64,000 bases of DNA from an uncultured Lachnospiraceae bacterium (GCA_930972465.1 CAKNHF010000002.1:62001-126000); one strand, 5' to 3'. Positions 16,132 to 26,049 are shown, counted from the stretch's first letter. Notes: a model not told the origin generated them from the letters alone. Program-made: numbers and translations.

Positions 16132-18221
16132 TCTATCACCTTGCTGTCCGTCTCTTTCGCCTGAGTGCGTTCAGCCGCCCTGTCGTATGCTTCCTGATAG
16201 AGCATTTCCTGGGAATTCACCGGCTCGCCCTCGCATTTCACAAGAGTATAGGTTCCGTCCGAATTTTCCACTCTTGCTTTCTTATTGTCGCTGAGCATGA
16301 GATCAAAGATCCCCTGGATCCTCTGCTTAAGTGCCGGAGAATAAACCGGCGCCGCAACCTCCACTCGTTTTACTGTATTTCTTGTCATAAAATCGGCAGA
16401 GGAAATGTAATATTTCCGTTCTTCACCGCATCCGAAGATATAGATCCTCGAATGTTCCAGAAATCTTCCCACAATGCTGATGATATGAATGTTTTCCGTC
16501 TTCCCGGCCACTCCCGGGATCAGACAGCATATGCCGCGGATAATCATGTCGATGTGAACGCCGGCGCAGGAAGCCTCCACCAGCTTGTCAATAATCCGTT
16601 TGTCAGTCAGAGAGTTCAGCTTCAGACCGATATAAGCCTCTCCGCCGTTCTTTTTCTTTCTGATCTCTTCCTCGATCATATCAATAATCCGCGACTGGAG
16701 ACACTTCGGAGCTACAAGCAGGTGATCGGATTCCTCTACGGTCTCGCCCTTTGTCAGTGCCTGGAAAACTCTGGCCGCATCCATTCCGATCTGCTCGCTG
16801 GCGGTCATAAGCGAAAGGTCTGTGTACAGCCTTGCCGTCTTTTCATTATAGTTTCCGGTTCCGATCTGCGTGATGTATTCGATGCCGTTCGCGCCTTTCT
16901 TTGTGATCAGGCACAGTTTGGAGTGCACCTTGTAACCTTCCAGGCCGTAGATGATCTGGCATCCTGCTTTCTCAAGCATTCTGGACCAGCGGATATTGTT
17001 TTCCTCGTCAAAGCGGGCACGCAGCTCTACCAGAACCACAACCTCCTTTCCGTTCTCCGCCGCCTCACAGAGAGCCTCAATGATCTTGCTCTGTTTTGCA
17101 AGACGGTACAGCGTCATCTTAATAGAGATCACGCTTTCATCCTCCGCCGCTTCATTGAGCATGTGAAGGAAGGGACGGATGGACTCATACGGATAGGACA
17201 GAAGTTTGTCTTCCTCCTCTATCTGCTTCAGGATACTCTCCCCGTCGCGGAATGAAGCGGACTTCTGCGGAACTCTTCTCTCATAGAACAGCTCCGGGTT
17301 CATTCTGAGCAGATCCTGGATCTTATATACAAAAGACAGATCCAGCGGCGCCTCGCTCCGGAACACGCGCTCCGGAAGCACATCCAGATAACGGCACAGC
17401 GCCTCTACCACAGACTCGTCGATCTCCCTTGACATATCCAGGCGGACCGGAGAGAGTTTCTTTCTCTCTTTCATCAGGTCGGACATGAACTCCCGGTAAT
17501 CCAGATCCTCATCATACAGTGCGTCCGCATCGATATCTGCATTTCTCACCACGCGGATCAGAGATTTTCCCTTTACCTTGTATCCTTTGAATACTTTTCC
17601 GATATAGTGGAGAATGATATTCTCGGAAAGAATATATCTTCCCTTGCCTCCCGGCAGTTCAATCAGCCTTTCCACCATACTATTGGTGCACGGTATGATA
17701 CCGATCCTTTCTTTTCCGCTTCTTGTTTCAAGAACAACTACTGCATAGATGTTCTCATTTTTCAGGAACGGAAACGGCTGTCTTTTTCCCACGATGGTGG
17801 GAGAACTTAAGGGCATAATTTCGTGGTTGAAATACTGCTCCAGATACTTTTTCTCATCGGATTTCGCCATAGTGAAATCAATAAGCTTAATGCCGTATTC
17901 CTCCACCTTGTCCATAAGACTTTTATAGGCTGCGTCTTTTCTTTTATTCAGTCTCTTTACTTCCTTTAAGATCGCTCTGATCTGTTCCTCGGAAGTCATA
18001 TTTGTCTTGTTGTCGCGGATCTTTTTGTTTACCAGCATCTGATCCTGGAGAGATCCGACTCTTACCATAAAAAATTCATCGAGATTGCTCTGATAGATGG
18101 ACACAAAGTTCATCCTCTCGCAGAGCGGAACCTCCGGATTCTCCGCCTCCTCGATCACCCTCTCATTGAATTTCAGCCAGGACAGTTCCCTGTTCATATA
18201 AATGTTTTCCATATTTTCCAT
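16128..18221 (-). CDS. ppk1: Polyphosphate kinase 1
   Basis: This 697-residue enzyme transfers the terminal phosphate of ATP to inorganic polyphosphate. The N-terminal domain begins IYMNRELSWLKFNERV, the family hallmark, and the two phospholipase-D-like catalytic domains carry the histidines of GYKVHSKLCL (the phosphorylated residue) and FLEHSRIYIFG, with arginines in RYDEENNIRW-like and RGICCL segments. I place the start at 18221, where an AAGGAGGAG ribosome binding site stands at ideal distance and MENMENIYMNREL gives the usual N-terminus; a longer frame to 18308 would overlap the upstream HD gene. corA follows with translational coupling. Confidence 0.94.
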   Translation of the reverse strand: MENMENIYMNRELSWLKFNERVIEEAENPEVPLCERMNFVSIYQSNLDEFFMVRVGSLQDQMLVNKKIRDNKTNMTSEEQIRAILKEVKRLNKRKDAAYKSLMDKVEEYGIKLIDFTMAKSDEKKYLEQYFNHEIMPLSSPTIVGKRQPFPFLKNENIYAVVVLETRSGKERIGIIPCTNSMVERLIELPGGKGRYILSENIILHYIGKVFKGYKVKGKSLIRVVRNADIDADALYDEDLDYREFMSDLMKERKKLSPVRLDMSREIDESVVEALCRYLDVLPERVFRSEAPLDLSFVYKIQDLLRMNPELFYERRVPQKSASFRDGESILKQIEEEDKLLSYPYESIRPFLHMLNEAAEDESVISIKMTLYRLAKQSKIIEALCEAAENGKEVVVLVELRARFDEENNIRWSRMLEKAGCQIIYGLEGYKVHSKLCLITKKGANGIEYITQIGTGNYNEKTARLYTDLSLMTASEQIGMDAARVFQALTKGETVEESDHLLVAPKCLQSRIIDMIEEEIRKKKNGGEAYIGLKLNSLTDKRIIDKLVEASCAGVHIDMIIRGICCLIPGVAGKTENIHIISIVGRFLEHSRIYIFGCGEERKYYISSADFMTRNTVKRVEVAAPVYSPALKQRIQGIFDLMLSDNKKARVENSDGTYTLVKCEGEPVNSQEMLYQEAYDRAAERTQAKETDSKVIE

Positions 18222-18238
18222 ATTCTCCTCCTTCGTAA

Positions 18239-18901
18239 CTAGCACAGTTTGCTTCCGTTTGCCATCAGTTTGAATTTGCAGTTCAGGCACTCTGCCGCCC
18301 TTCTGCACATGATCATGCGTTTTAAGAAAATTTCAAAATAATCCATCACAGTACAGATGGAGTCATCCAGTTCAAGCTCCATCTGTATAATACGCTTTTC
18401 TTTCTCAATAATCAACTTCGAAGATAACGCCGCATAATTTACTCTGTCATGGATATCAAACGTCGCCTTGTTTCTGTTCTGTACACGGTTCCGTCTGACA
18501 TCCGTTTTATCCGCAAGAATCAGCGCTGCGGAAACGCCGTCCACAGCCGTTCCCGTTGCCTCATCGTGATGGCCGATGGCGGTGGCCACCACAAGGATAT
18601 CTTTTAACGGCATCTCTGTGTCTTTCAGGATCTGGTAAGCCAGTATCGCACCGCTGTGCGCATGATCATGACGATTGATCGCATTACCTATATCATGCAT
18701 GTATCCCGCAATTTTTGCAAGCTCTATCTTATGTTTTCCGTATCCGAGTTCTTTCAGAATCTTCCCTGCGGTCTCGGCTACTTTTGCTGCATGTTTTTTT
18801 GAATGCTCTGTATACCCCAGTGCATTGAGCGTCGCGTTTCCTTTTTCAATCAGAAGATTGATCTCCTCATTCGCTCTGATCTGTTTATAGTCTGTCTTCA
18901 T
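18239..18901 (-). CDS. HD-domain phosphohydrolase beside polyphosphate kinase
   Basis: This 220-residue protein has a full HD signature: H in TEHSKKHAAKVAE, the HD pair in GYMHDIGNAINRHDHAHSG, and a late IGHHDEATG and ILADKTDVRRN. It resembles small (p)ppGpp- or nucleotide-hydrolysing HD proteins, but the substrate is not deducible. It lies 17 bases upstream of ppk1 in the same operon. A role connected with phosphate or stringent signalling would be sensible because polyphosphate metabolism responds to (p)ppGpp in other bacteria; that link is inference only. The C-terminal 25 residues are cysteine-rich (MCRRAAECLNC), which is unusual. Confidence 0.85.
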   Translation of the reverse strand: MKTDYKQIRANEEINLLIEKGNATLNALGYTEHSKKHAAKVAETAGKILKELGYGKHKIELAKIAGYMHDIGNAINRHDHAHSGAILAYQILKDTEMPLKDILVVATAIGHHDEATGTAVDGVSAALILADKTDVRRNRVQNRNKATFDIHDRVNYAALSSKLIIEKEKRIIQMELELDDSICTVMDYFEIFLKRMIMCRRAAECLNCKFKLMANGSKLC

Positions 18902-18940
18902 CTTCAGTCTTCCTGCTTTCGTCTGTAATTCCTTTTCCGT

Positions 18941-20314
18941 CTACAGTCTCCTCACCGCCTCCATGGCAAGCGCAGATCTCTCGCACTCTTCCGTGGTCAT
19001 GGTGATCTGCCAGCACAACGGGCTTCCTTTCATATGCTCCGATGCGTAGCTCAGACCGTTTGTTCTCTCATCAAGGAAAGGCCGGTCGATCTGGTTCGGA
19101 TCTCCCAGCAGAATGATCTTGGTGTCTTTCCCCGCACGGGTAATGATCCCCTTGATCTGATCCGGCGTTGTGTTCTGCGCCTCATCGATGATGAGATAGG
19201 TCTTGACGATGGAGCGTCCCCGGATATAGTTCAGCGCCTCCGCCTGAATAATCCCTCTCCCGAAAATCTCATCCAGTTTTCCCTGCAGTTCCTCTTCATT
19301 TTTATAACGTTCCTCCTCGCTGGAATCAATGAGCTGTTCCAGATTATCAATGATGGGACGCATAAGGGGTGATATCTTCTCCTGCTCATCCCCGGGAAGA
19401 AATCCGATGTCATCGTCAAACTGGGCGTTGGGCCGGCAGACCAGGATTCTTCTGTATTCCTCCGTCGGGTGATTCAGCAGCTTTTCCAGTCCCACCGCCA
19501 GAGAATAAAAAGTCTTGCTGGTACCCGCCATTCCCTTTACAATGACCAGCGGAGCCTTGTCCGCAGGCTGCATCAGCGCCTCCTGCAGAAAATACTGTCC
19601 CGCATTTCTCGGGGTAATCCCGTAAGGAGAACTTTTACGATAATCCAGTTTACGTATCACACCGCTCTCAACCCTGCCAAGCTGGGTCTTTTTCGCAGAC
19701 TGATCTGCTTTCAGGATGACGAACTGGTTCTCCTCCAGTTTCGGTACATAGCTTTCCCCTTCTTCATTCAGCACATACACCTGATCCACGGGAACTCCCT
19801 TTTTCTTGAATGCTTTAAAAAGCTCTTCCGGAACATACACCGCACACCTGCCGCTGTACTGATTCTCATGCTCCAGAACCTGATCTGTTGTAAAATCCTC
19901 CGCACAGATTCCCAGGATCTGTGCCTTGATCCTCAGAAGGATATCCTTCGTCACAAGGATAACCTGCTCCTTTCCGGATTCCGAGAGTCCCATGCAGACT
20001 CTTAAGATCCGGTTGTCCATCACCTCAGCGGACAGATCCTCCGGCAGCTTCACATTGACGAAATTCTTCTCCACACGGAGTGTTCCGCCGCTTTCCAGTT
20101 CCACTCCTCTGAGGAGATCTCCCTTCAGCCTCTGCTGTTCCAGATACCGGATGACCCGGCGTGCATTCGCACCGATCTCCCCTTCCGCTTTCTTGAAATG
20201 ATCCAGCTCTTCCAGGACCACCATTGGGAGTACAACAGAATTATCTTCAAAACTATCCAGCGCATAAGGCGCCTGAAGAAGGACATTTGTGTCCACAACA
20301 TAGATTTTTACCAT
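18941..20314 (-). CDS. PIN domain-PhoH ATPase fusion (PhoH2/YlaK type)
   Basis: This 457-residue protein has an N-terminal PIN nuclease domain (VDTNVLLQAP, with the metal-binding acidic residues D8, the E in VVLEELDHFK and later aspartates) and a C-terminal PhoH ATPase with Walker A GMAGTSKTF and Walker B LIIDEAQNTTP. PhoH2 proteins are described as sequence-selective RNA helicase-ribonucleases acting in RNA turnover. It lies 39 bases upstream of the HD-ppk1-corA genes and reads in the same direction. A -10-like TATAAAAT lies near 20360 on the minus strand. No antitoxin-like gene precedes it, so it is unlikely to be a toxin-antitoxin pair here. Confidence 0.9.
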   Translation of the reverse strand: MVKIYVVDTNVLLQAPYALDSFEDNSVVLPMVVLEELDHFKKAEGEIGANARRVIRYLEQQRLKGDLLRGVELESGGTLRVEKNFVNVKLPEDLSAEVMDNRILRVCMGLSESGKEQVILVTKDILLRIKAQILGICAEDFTTDQVLEHENQYSGRCAVYVPEELFKAFKKKGVPVDQVYVLNEEGESYVPKLEENQFVILKADQSAKKTQLGRVESGVIRKLDYRKSSPYGITPRNAGQYFLQEALMQPADKAPLVIVKGMAGTSKTFYSLAVGLEKLLNHPTEEYRRILVCRPNAQFDDDIGFLPGDEQEKISPLMRPIIDNLEQLIDSSEEERYKNEEELQGKLDEIFGRGIIQAEALNYIRGRSIVKTYLIIDEAQNTTPDQIKGIITRAGKDTKIILLGDPNQIDRPFLDERTNGLSYASEHMKGSPLCWQITMTTEECERSALAMEAVRRL

Positions 20315-20359
20315 ACGGTTTCCTCTCAGGTTTTCTATTTTCGTATCGTTACTATTTTA

Positions 20360-20572
<213 letters not shown>

Positions 20573-20673
20573 TCATACCTCTTATATCAGATAGCTTTAC
20601 GGATTCGGGACTCCCCGCGAGTCTTCCCTCATCTGGCAAAAAGCAGGAAAGGAACAGGTACAAAAGAAAAAGC

Positions 20674-21972
20674 ATGGAATATACATTTACAGAACTGTTC
20701 TGGCTGCTCCTCGTGTATTCTTTCATCGGATGGGTTATCGAGGCAATGGTCGGATCAATCAAGAACAAACGTTTTACCAACCGGGGATTTTCCACCGGCC
20801 CCTTCTGTCTCGTCTACGGAGTTGCAGTTGTGATCATGGAACTCACCCTGTCCGAGCTGATAGACAATCCTTTTTTTCTTCTCATCGGCTGCGGCATCCA
20901 GGCGACCGTCATCGAGTGGATCACAGGGAAGGTGCTGGAACGCCTGAACCATCACAAATGGTGGGACTACTCAAAGAAGAAATGGAATTTCGACGGCTAT
21001 ATCTGCCTTCCGTATTCCCTTCTTTGGGCTGTACTGGGCGCTGCCGCCCTCCGGTACGGGAATACTTTCTTTTTCTTCCTGTACAGTCTGATTCCGAATC
21101 CCCTCCGGGACATTCTCGTATGGGGTCTGGTGATCTATCTTGCGGCTGACACACTGGTATCCTTGACCGCTGTACTCCATCTGCAGCACAGCAAGGGGCC
21201 TTCCGGCCGTCAGCACAGAAAATTTACCGATCTGCTCTTCCGTGCTTTCCTTGCCGTAATCGGCTATGTAGAACGGCGTATGGAAAAAGCCTACCCGGTT
21301 ATCCAGGAACGGGCGGAAGAGATCCTCAAGGAGGGACATTTCGCAGAGGGCTGCGGTTTCTACAAACTGTTCTGGCTCTTCCTGATCGGATCTCTTCTCG
21401 GCGACGTCACAGAGACCATTTTCTGCCGTATTACCGCCGGAGTCTGGATGAGCAGGAGCAGTCTCGTATGGGGCCCGTTCAGTATCGTATGGGGCTTTGC
21501 TATCGTCCTTGCGACGGTCCTCCTCTACAAAGACCGTGACAAGCCGGACCGGCATATTTTCCTCATCGGCACTCTCCTGGGCGGGGCCTATGAATATATG
21601 TGCAGCGTTCTGGGTGAGATCGTATTCGGGCAGGTATTCTGGGATTACAGCGAAATCCCCTTCAACCTGGGCGGAAGGGTCAATCTCCTGTACTGTTTCT
21701 TCTGGGGGATCGCAGCCGTCATATGGATCAAGGGACTGTATCCTCACTTTTCAAAATGGATCGAGAAGATCCCGAAACTGACCGGATACATCGCCTCCTG
21801 GATCCTGATCGTCTTCATGTCCGCAGACCTGATCGTCTCCGCAACAGCACTGATCCGGTACGGCCAGCGGGCCGGAGGGCCTGCTGCCGACAGCGGCTGG
21901 GAGCAGGTTATCGATACAAATTTTGATGATGCAAAAATGCAGGAAATCTATCCGAATTCAAAGTTCCGCTAG
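20674..21972 (+). CDS. PF06541 membrane protein with two tandem family domains
   Basis: This 432-residue membrane protein of the family once called 'putative ABC-transporter type IV' has two copies of the same domain. Each begins with a membrane helix motif of the F-WLLVYSFIGWVIEA kind (residues 9-22, and FWLFLIGSLLGDVTETIFCR about 235-255) and each has a GPFCLVYG / GPFSIVWG turn, a glycine-rich helix, and a YEY or TGKVLERL segment before WDYSK / WDYSE. In total about ten to twelve membrane helices are likely. No ATPase is nearby, and function is unknown; the old ABC label is not supported by context. The single-copy form is common in Clostridia, so the duplication is notable. The start follows a weak AGGAAAGGAAC ribosome binding site. 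Confidence 0.85.
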   Translation: MEYTFTELFWLLLVYSFIGWVIEAMVGSIKNKRFTNRGFSTGPFCLVYGVAVVIMELTLSELIDNPFFLLIGCGIQATVIEWITGKVLERLNHHKWWDYSKKKWNFDGYICLPYSLLWAVLGAAALRYGNTFFFFLYSLIPNPLRDILVWGLVIYLAADTLVSLTAVLHLQHSKGPSGRQHRKFTDLLFRAFLAVIGYVERRMEKAYPVIQERAEEILKEGHFAEGCGFYKLFWLFLIGSLLGDVTETIFCRITAGVWMSRSSLVWGPFSIVWGFAIVLATVLLYKDRDKPDRHIFLIGTLLGGAYEYMCSVLGEIVFGQVFWDYSEIPFNLGGRVNLLYCFFWGIAAVIWIKGLYPHFSKWIEKIPKLTGYIASWILIVFMSADLIVSATALIRYGQRAGGPAADSGWEQVIDTNFDDAKMQEIYPNSKFR

Positions 21973-22016
21973 ATTTCTCTTGACATATTATAAGAAAAAT
22001 CATATACAAGGAGAAC

Positions 22017-22073
22017 TCATAACGAAAAACAGTTCCGCTCCATCTCAAAGACCGGAACTGTTTTTCGTTATGA
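22017..22073. terminator. Perfect 21-bp hairpin between convergent genes
   Basis: Arms 22017-22037 and 22053-22073 are exactly complementary over 21 bases with a 15-base loop; the outer part holds A5 and T5 runs. It most likely terminates both the PF06541 gene and the symporter gene. Confidence 0.8.
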
Positions 22074-22096
22074 CACTTCTCCCGGAGGCCTTCCTT

Positions 22097-23290
22097 TTAT
22101 TCATCTCCGTGCTTCTCAGCGTACCCTGACAGGATCAGAGTCAGCGCACCGTCTCCGGTAATATTGCAGGCTGTTCCGAAACTGTCCTGCAGCGCAAAGA
22201 TGGTGAGCATCAGCGCAGTCCCGGTTTCATCAAACCCGAGAACGCCGGTGATCAGTCCCAGGGACGCCATGACAGTCCCTCCGGGAACTCCCGGTGCGCC
22301 GATAGCGAAAACGCCCAGCAGCACGCAGAACAGGATCATAGTCTCCATCCCCGGCAGACTCCCGTACAGGATCCGCGATACGGTCATAACAAAGAATACC
22401 TCTGTCAGCACAGACCCGCAAAGATGGATATTTGCAAACAGCGGAATTCCAAAGTCCACCATATCGTCCCTGAGAGGCGGTTCTGACTTCTTTGCACAGC
22501 GGAGAGCCACCGACAGCGTGGCGGCTGAGGACATGGTTCCCACGGCGGTGAGATACGCCGGCCCGTAATTCTTCAATACTTTCAGAGGATTTGATTTTGA
22601 GTAGACGCCTGCTGCGGTATAAAGTACCGCCAGCCAGAGATAGTGTCCCAGGATTACAATCAGAATGACCTGGATAAAGACCGGAAGCTGCTTCGTGGCC
22701 GCACCTTCATAGGAAAGCGCACAGAATGTAAAGCCGATGAATACCGGAAGGACCGGGATCACCACCCTTGTCACAATCTCCAGTACGATTTTCCGCAATT
22801 CCTCCAGCAGTGCCGTCATGGCAGCCGCTTTCGTCCAGGTGCACGCAAGCCCCAGGAGAACAGACAGAACAAGAGCGCTCATAACAGACATGACCGCCGG
22901 AATTTCAAGCTGAAATACGATCTCCGGAAGTTCTCTTGCCCCTTCTGTCTCCGATGGAACGGACAGGAGCGGGATGATCCCGTACCCTGCCGCCATGGAA
23001 AAAAACGCCGCCAGAATCGTGGACGCATAGGCGCACAGCAATGCAATTCCCAGCATCCGCGACGCCCTGTATCCAAGCCGGGTGATCGACGGCGCGATAA
23101 ATCCGATGATAATCAGCGGGACGCAGAAATTGATCAGTTCCGCCAGAATAAACCTCACGCTTACAACAACATTCATTACGGCAGTACCGGCCTTCCCGGC
23201 AGATTCCATACCGGCCAGCCATCCCGCCATGATCCCGGTCACAACTCCCGCCAGAAGACGGAAGGGAAGGCTTGTGAATAGTTTCTTCAT
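22097..23290 (-). CDS. Dicarboxylate/amino acid:cation symporter (DAACS)
   Basis: This 397-residue transporter of the glutamate/aspartate/C4-dicarboxylate family has eight membrane segments, a serine-rich re-entrant hairpin (VGTMSSAATLSVAL) and the GAPGVPGGTVMASLG segment that forms the second hairpin and cation site. It takes up glutamate, aspartate, serine or a dicarboxylate with sodium or protons; the substrate cannot be fixed from the sequence. The start is placed at 23290 (MKKLFTSLPFRLL), behind a GAGGAAATAACG ribosome binding site, rather than ten codons earlier. It stands alone between two terminators. Confidence 0.9.
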   Translation of the reverse strand: MKKLFTSLPFRLLAGVVTGIMAGWLAGMESAGKAGTAVMNVVVSVRFILAELINFCVPLIIIGFIAPSITRLGYRASRMLGIALLCAYASTILAAFFSMAAGYGIIPLLSVPSETEGARELPEIVFQLEIPAVMSVMSALVLSVLLGLACTWTKAAAMTALLEELRKIVLEIVTRVVIPVLPVFIGFTFCALSYEGAATKQLPVFIQVILIVILGHYLWLAVLYTAAGVYSKSNPLKVLKNYGPAYLTAVGTMSSAATLSVALRCAKKSEPPLRDDMVDFGIPLFANIHLCGSVLTEVFFVMTVSRILYGSLPGMETMILFCVLLGVFAIGAPGVPGGTVMASLGLITGVLGFDETGTALMLTIFALQDSFGTACNITGDGALTLILSGYAEKHGDE

Positions 23291-23421
23291 CGTTATTTCC
23301 TCATATATCTCTTTCATCATTAATTCATACAGAGATATATTATCTGTATTTCATATTTTTATATGCAGAAAATAATCTATTCTTTTTCCTTTCCCGGGAG
23401 AGGAATTATTCCCCATTCTGC

Positions 23422-23458
23422 AAAACAGGGCGGCCACTGACTATGGCTACCCTGTTTT
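23422..23458 (-). terminator. Terminator of the sppA-RDD-queA operon
   Basis: Fifteen-base near-perfect arms (23422-23436, 23444-23458) with the loop CTGACTA, ending in A or T runs on either side. It follows queA on the minus strand. Confidence 0.8.
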
Positions 23459-23485
23459 TACAGATCAGATTTCTCCGCTCAGCTA

Positions 23486-24511
23486 TTATTTAATAAACAT
23501 CGCATCGCCAAAACTGAAAAAGCGATATCTCTCCTTCACCGCCTCTTCATAGGCCGCCAGGACATGTTCTTTTCCGGCCAGTGCGGACACAAGCATGATC
23601 AGCGTAGACTCCGGAAGATGGAAATTTGTGATCAGAGCATCCAGAATCCTGAAACGATATCCCGGATAAATAAAAATCTCAGTCCAGCCGCTGCAGGCCT
23701 TCAGTCTTCCGTTTTCATCCGCCGCGGACTCAACAGTACGGCAGCTTGTAGTTCCCACACAGATAACACGCTTTCCGCTGTCTTTCGCCCGGTTGATCTT
23801 CTCTGCCGCCTCTTCATCGATCATATAAAATTCAGAGTGCATGTGATGATTTTCCACATCGTCGACCTTTACCGGGCGGAATGTCCCCAGTCCCACATGA
23901 AGTGTCACTCTCGCAATATCAACGCCTTTTTCCTCAATCTCTTTCAGCAGTTCCGGTGTAAAATGGAGTCCTGCTGTAGGCGCCGCAGCTGAGCCGGAGT
24001 GTTCGGCATACACTGTATTATATCTGTCTTTGTCCTTCAGCTGATGTGTAATATACGGAGGGAGAGGCATCTGGCCCAGCTGATCCAGAATTTCCTCAAA
24101 AATCCCCTCGTATTCAAAATGTATGAGACGATTGCCCTCATCCACAATATCAATGACCTCTCCCACAAGAAGTCCGTCCCCAAAACTGATTCTCGTCCCC
24201 GGCTTCGCCTTGCGTCCCGGTTTTACCAGAGTTTCCCACACGTCGTTTTTTCCCCGTTTCAGAAGCAGGACCTCGATCTTTGCGCCCGTCTCTTCTTTTG
24301 CTCCGATCAATCGGGCCGGAATCACTTTTGTGTCATTGATGACAAGGCAGTCCCCCGGATTCAGGTAATTCACGATTTCCCTGAACACATGATGCTCTGT
24401 CTTTCCTGTCTCTCTGTCAAGAACCATCAGCCTGGAAGAGGAACGGTCCTCCAGCGGATCCTGTGCGATCAGCTCCTGTGGCAGATCGTAATAAAAGTCA
24501 CTCGTTTTCAT
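23486..24511 (-). CDS. queA: tRNA preQ1(34) S-adenosylmethionine ribosyltransferase-isomerase
   Basis: This 341-residue enzyme adds the ribosyl group of S-adenosylmethionine to preQ1 in the wobble position of tRNA, forming epoxyqueuosine. Family landmarks are the start [25 protein letters not shown] (motif seen from residue 3), [20 protein letters not shown] and [20 protein letters not shown]. The length is normal. It is the last gene of a minus-strand cluster (sppA, RDD protein, queA) with a 14-base overlap to the gene before it. The next step, reduction of epoxyqueuosine, is supplied by QueH at 42.4-43.1 kb. Confidence 0.97.
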   Translation of the reverse strand: MKTSDFYYDLPQELIAQDPLEDRSSSRLMVLDRETGKTEHHVFREIVNYLNPGDCLVINDTKVIPARLIGAKEETGAKIEVLLLKRGKNDVWETLVKPGRKAKPGTRISFGDGLLVGEVIDIVDEGNRLIHFEYEGIFEEILDQLGQMPLPPYITHQLKDKDRYNTVYAEHSGSAAAPTAGLHFTPELLKEIEEKGVDIARVTLHVGLGTFRPVKVDDVENHHMHSEFYMIDEEAAEKINRAKDSGKRVICVGTTSCRTVESAADENGRLKACSGWTEIFIYPGYRFRILDALITNFHLPESTLIMLVSALAGKEHVLAAYEEAVKERYRFFSFGDAMFIK

Positions 24512-25022
24512 ATATTGTCAACCTTTCTTTCCTGTTTCCGGTATAAACTGTGATGATTTTCACCTGCTTTGCATAGATTACCCTCGTGTCACACAGCATA
24601 TCATGCAGTGCCCTCTTTTCTTTATCGATCCCCGCCATAATGAAACCGATGCTGAGTATTACACCGCTCAGAAATTTCCCGACCGTCTCCCGGTAAATCA
24701 CATCAATGAGGGACAGCTTTCCTCCATCGGCACTCACAACGCGCAGGTTAAACAGCCATTTCCCTGCCGTTGCACCCGCGAGCCATATGCATAGAATATA
24801 ATATACCGCGCCAATCAGATACAGGATAATATCTTTCCAGGTATACTCAAACAGTATATTCCCGCTGAACGGAGAAGCACTGATCAGGGCAAAGAGCCAC
24901 GCCATTGTCAGACGGCAGATCAGCAGAATCACGGTTACGATCACTGTATCCACAAGATAAGCCGCCAGACGTACCCAGAATCCTGCATATACCGTTTCCT
25001 GTTTACTGCAACTGCTCTGCAT
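24498..25022 (-). CDS. RDD-family membrane protein
   Basis: This 174-residue protein carries an RDD domain. The first helix starts [18 protein letters not shown] (the Arg and Asp that name the family), a second and third helix follow, and the [18 protein letters not shown] and [15 protein letters not shown] landmarks lie near the C-terminus. RDD proteins are small membrane proteins of uncertain function; some act as sodium/proton antiporters. Its start overlaps the end of sppA by 20 bases and its end overlaps the start of queA by 14, so the three genes are tightly packed. Confidence 0.85.
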   Translation of the reverse strand: MQSSCSKQETVYAGFWVRLAAYLVDTVIVTVILLICRLTMAWLFALISASPFSGNILFEYTWKDIILYLIGAVYYILCIWLAGATAGKWLFNLRVVSADGGKLSLIDVIYRETVGKFLSGVILSIGFIMAGIDKEKRALHDMLCDTRVIYAKQVKIITVYTGNRKERLTIYENE

Positions 25023-25980
25023 AGTACATCAGCACCCCGCTTTCCATCTCTTCCGCGGTCTCCTTAAGTATCTGCGCCTCAGACTTTGGAATCATACGCT
25101 CCAGTTCCGAAAACAGGGCCGACAGCATACTCTCTTCGGTTGTCGGCTCATATACCGTATAAACACCTGTTTCTGACATCATCTGCTCCTGCATATATTC
25201 AAAAGACCCGATTTCATCAATCAGTCCGTTGTCCAGAGCCTGCTGCGCCGTATAGGTGCGCCCGTCCGCAAGAGTCCGCACATCGTCTGCGCTCATTCCC
25301 CTTCCTTCTGCCACCTTATCAACAAATCTGGTATAGCACTCGTCCACCTGGCTCTGATAAATGGCAACCTGTTCCTCTGTCATCTGGGAACTGTCCTTGT
25401 TGGCGCCGCTGGTAATGCTGATGTACCGGATCCCCAGCTTTTCATACAGGCCTGTCATATCATACCCTGACATGATCACACCGATAGATCCCGTCGTAGT
25501 ATTGCGGTTCGCATAGATCCGGTCAGCTGATACAGACGCCATGTATCCGCCGGAAGCGGCATAATGCGCCATGTAGCACCAGATTGTATTTCCTGTCTCC
25601 TCCTTATACTCATTCAGCTTGTCATAGAGTTCTTCAGATTCATACACGGTTCCTCCCGGAGAATCCACATACAGAAGAATCCCCCTGTTATTCCCGTCTT
25701 CTATAAGTCTGTCAATATATTCCATGGTTGTCGTATGCTGATATCCCTCTGTCTCTGCAAAGAGCCCCGAATCGGTCTGCTCCTGTATGGTTCCTTCTAC
25801 ACGGACAACGGCAATATAATCCTCTAAAGGGGCAGAAAACTCCATTCCTCCCGTAAGGATTTCTCCCGCCGTACTGTTCAGAATACTCTGGGAAAGTGTG
25901 TTTGTCAGCACACTTATAACCCCTGTTACAATGAATACAGCCGCTGCGGCCGCAAGACCGATTATCTGTTTTTTCTTCAT
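25003..25980 (-). CDS. sppA: Signal peptide peptidase SppA, S49 family
   Basis: This 325-residue membrane protease has one N-terminal membrane anchor (residues 7-28) and an outward catalytic domain. The catalytic dyad is visible as S143 in HYAASGGYMAS and K195 in SGANKDSS. DSPGGTVYES and TTTGSIGVIM are further family landmarks. It degrades leftover signal peptides and small membrane fragments. It is first in the cluster with the RDD protein and queA. A palindromic repeat lies directly upstream. Confidence 0.93.
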   Translation of the reverse strand: MKKKQIIGLAAAAAVFIVTGVISVLTNTLSQSILNSTAGEILTGGMEFSAPLEDYIAVVRVEGTIQEQTDSGLFAETEGYQHTTTMEYIDRLIEDGNNRGILLYVDSPGGTVYESEELYDKLNEYKEETGNTIWCYMAHYAASGGYMASVSADRIYANRNTTTGSIGVIMSGYDMTGLYEKLGIRYISITSGANKDSSQMTEEQVAIYQSQVDECYTRFVDKVAEGRGMSADDVRTLADGRTYTAQQALDNGLIDEIGSFEYMQEQMMSETGVYTVYEPTTEESMLSALFSELERMIPKSEAQILKETAEEMESGVLMYYAEQLQ

Positions 25981-25998
25981 CCGTCTTCCTCTCTGAAA

Positions 25999-26034
25999 GA
26001 GGGGACAGGCCCCTGCACAGGGGCCTGTCCCCTC
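25999..26034. repeat. GGGG-CAGG-CCCC palindrome, double unit
   Basis: A perfect 17-bp palindrome with a two-base loop between pheT and sppA. It can be read as two opposed copies of the unit GGGG-ACAGG-CCCC. Related single units occur at 37848 and 39770, making a small dispersed family. Confidence 0.8.
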
Positions 26035-26049
26035 ACAATCTCCTCAATG

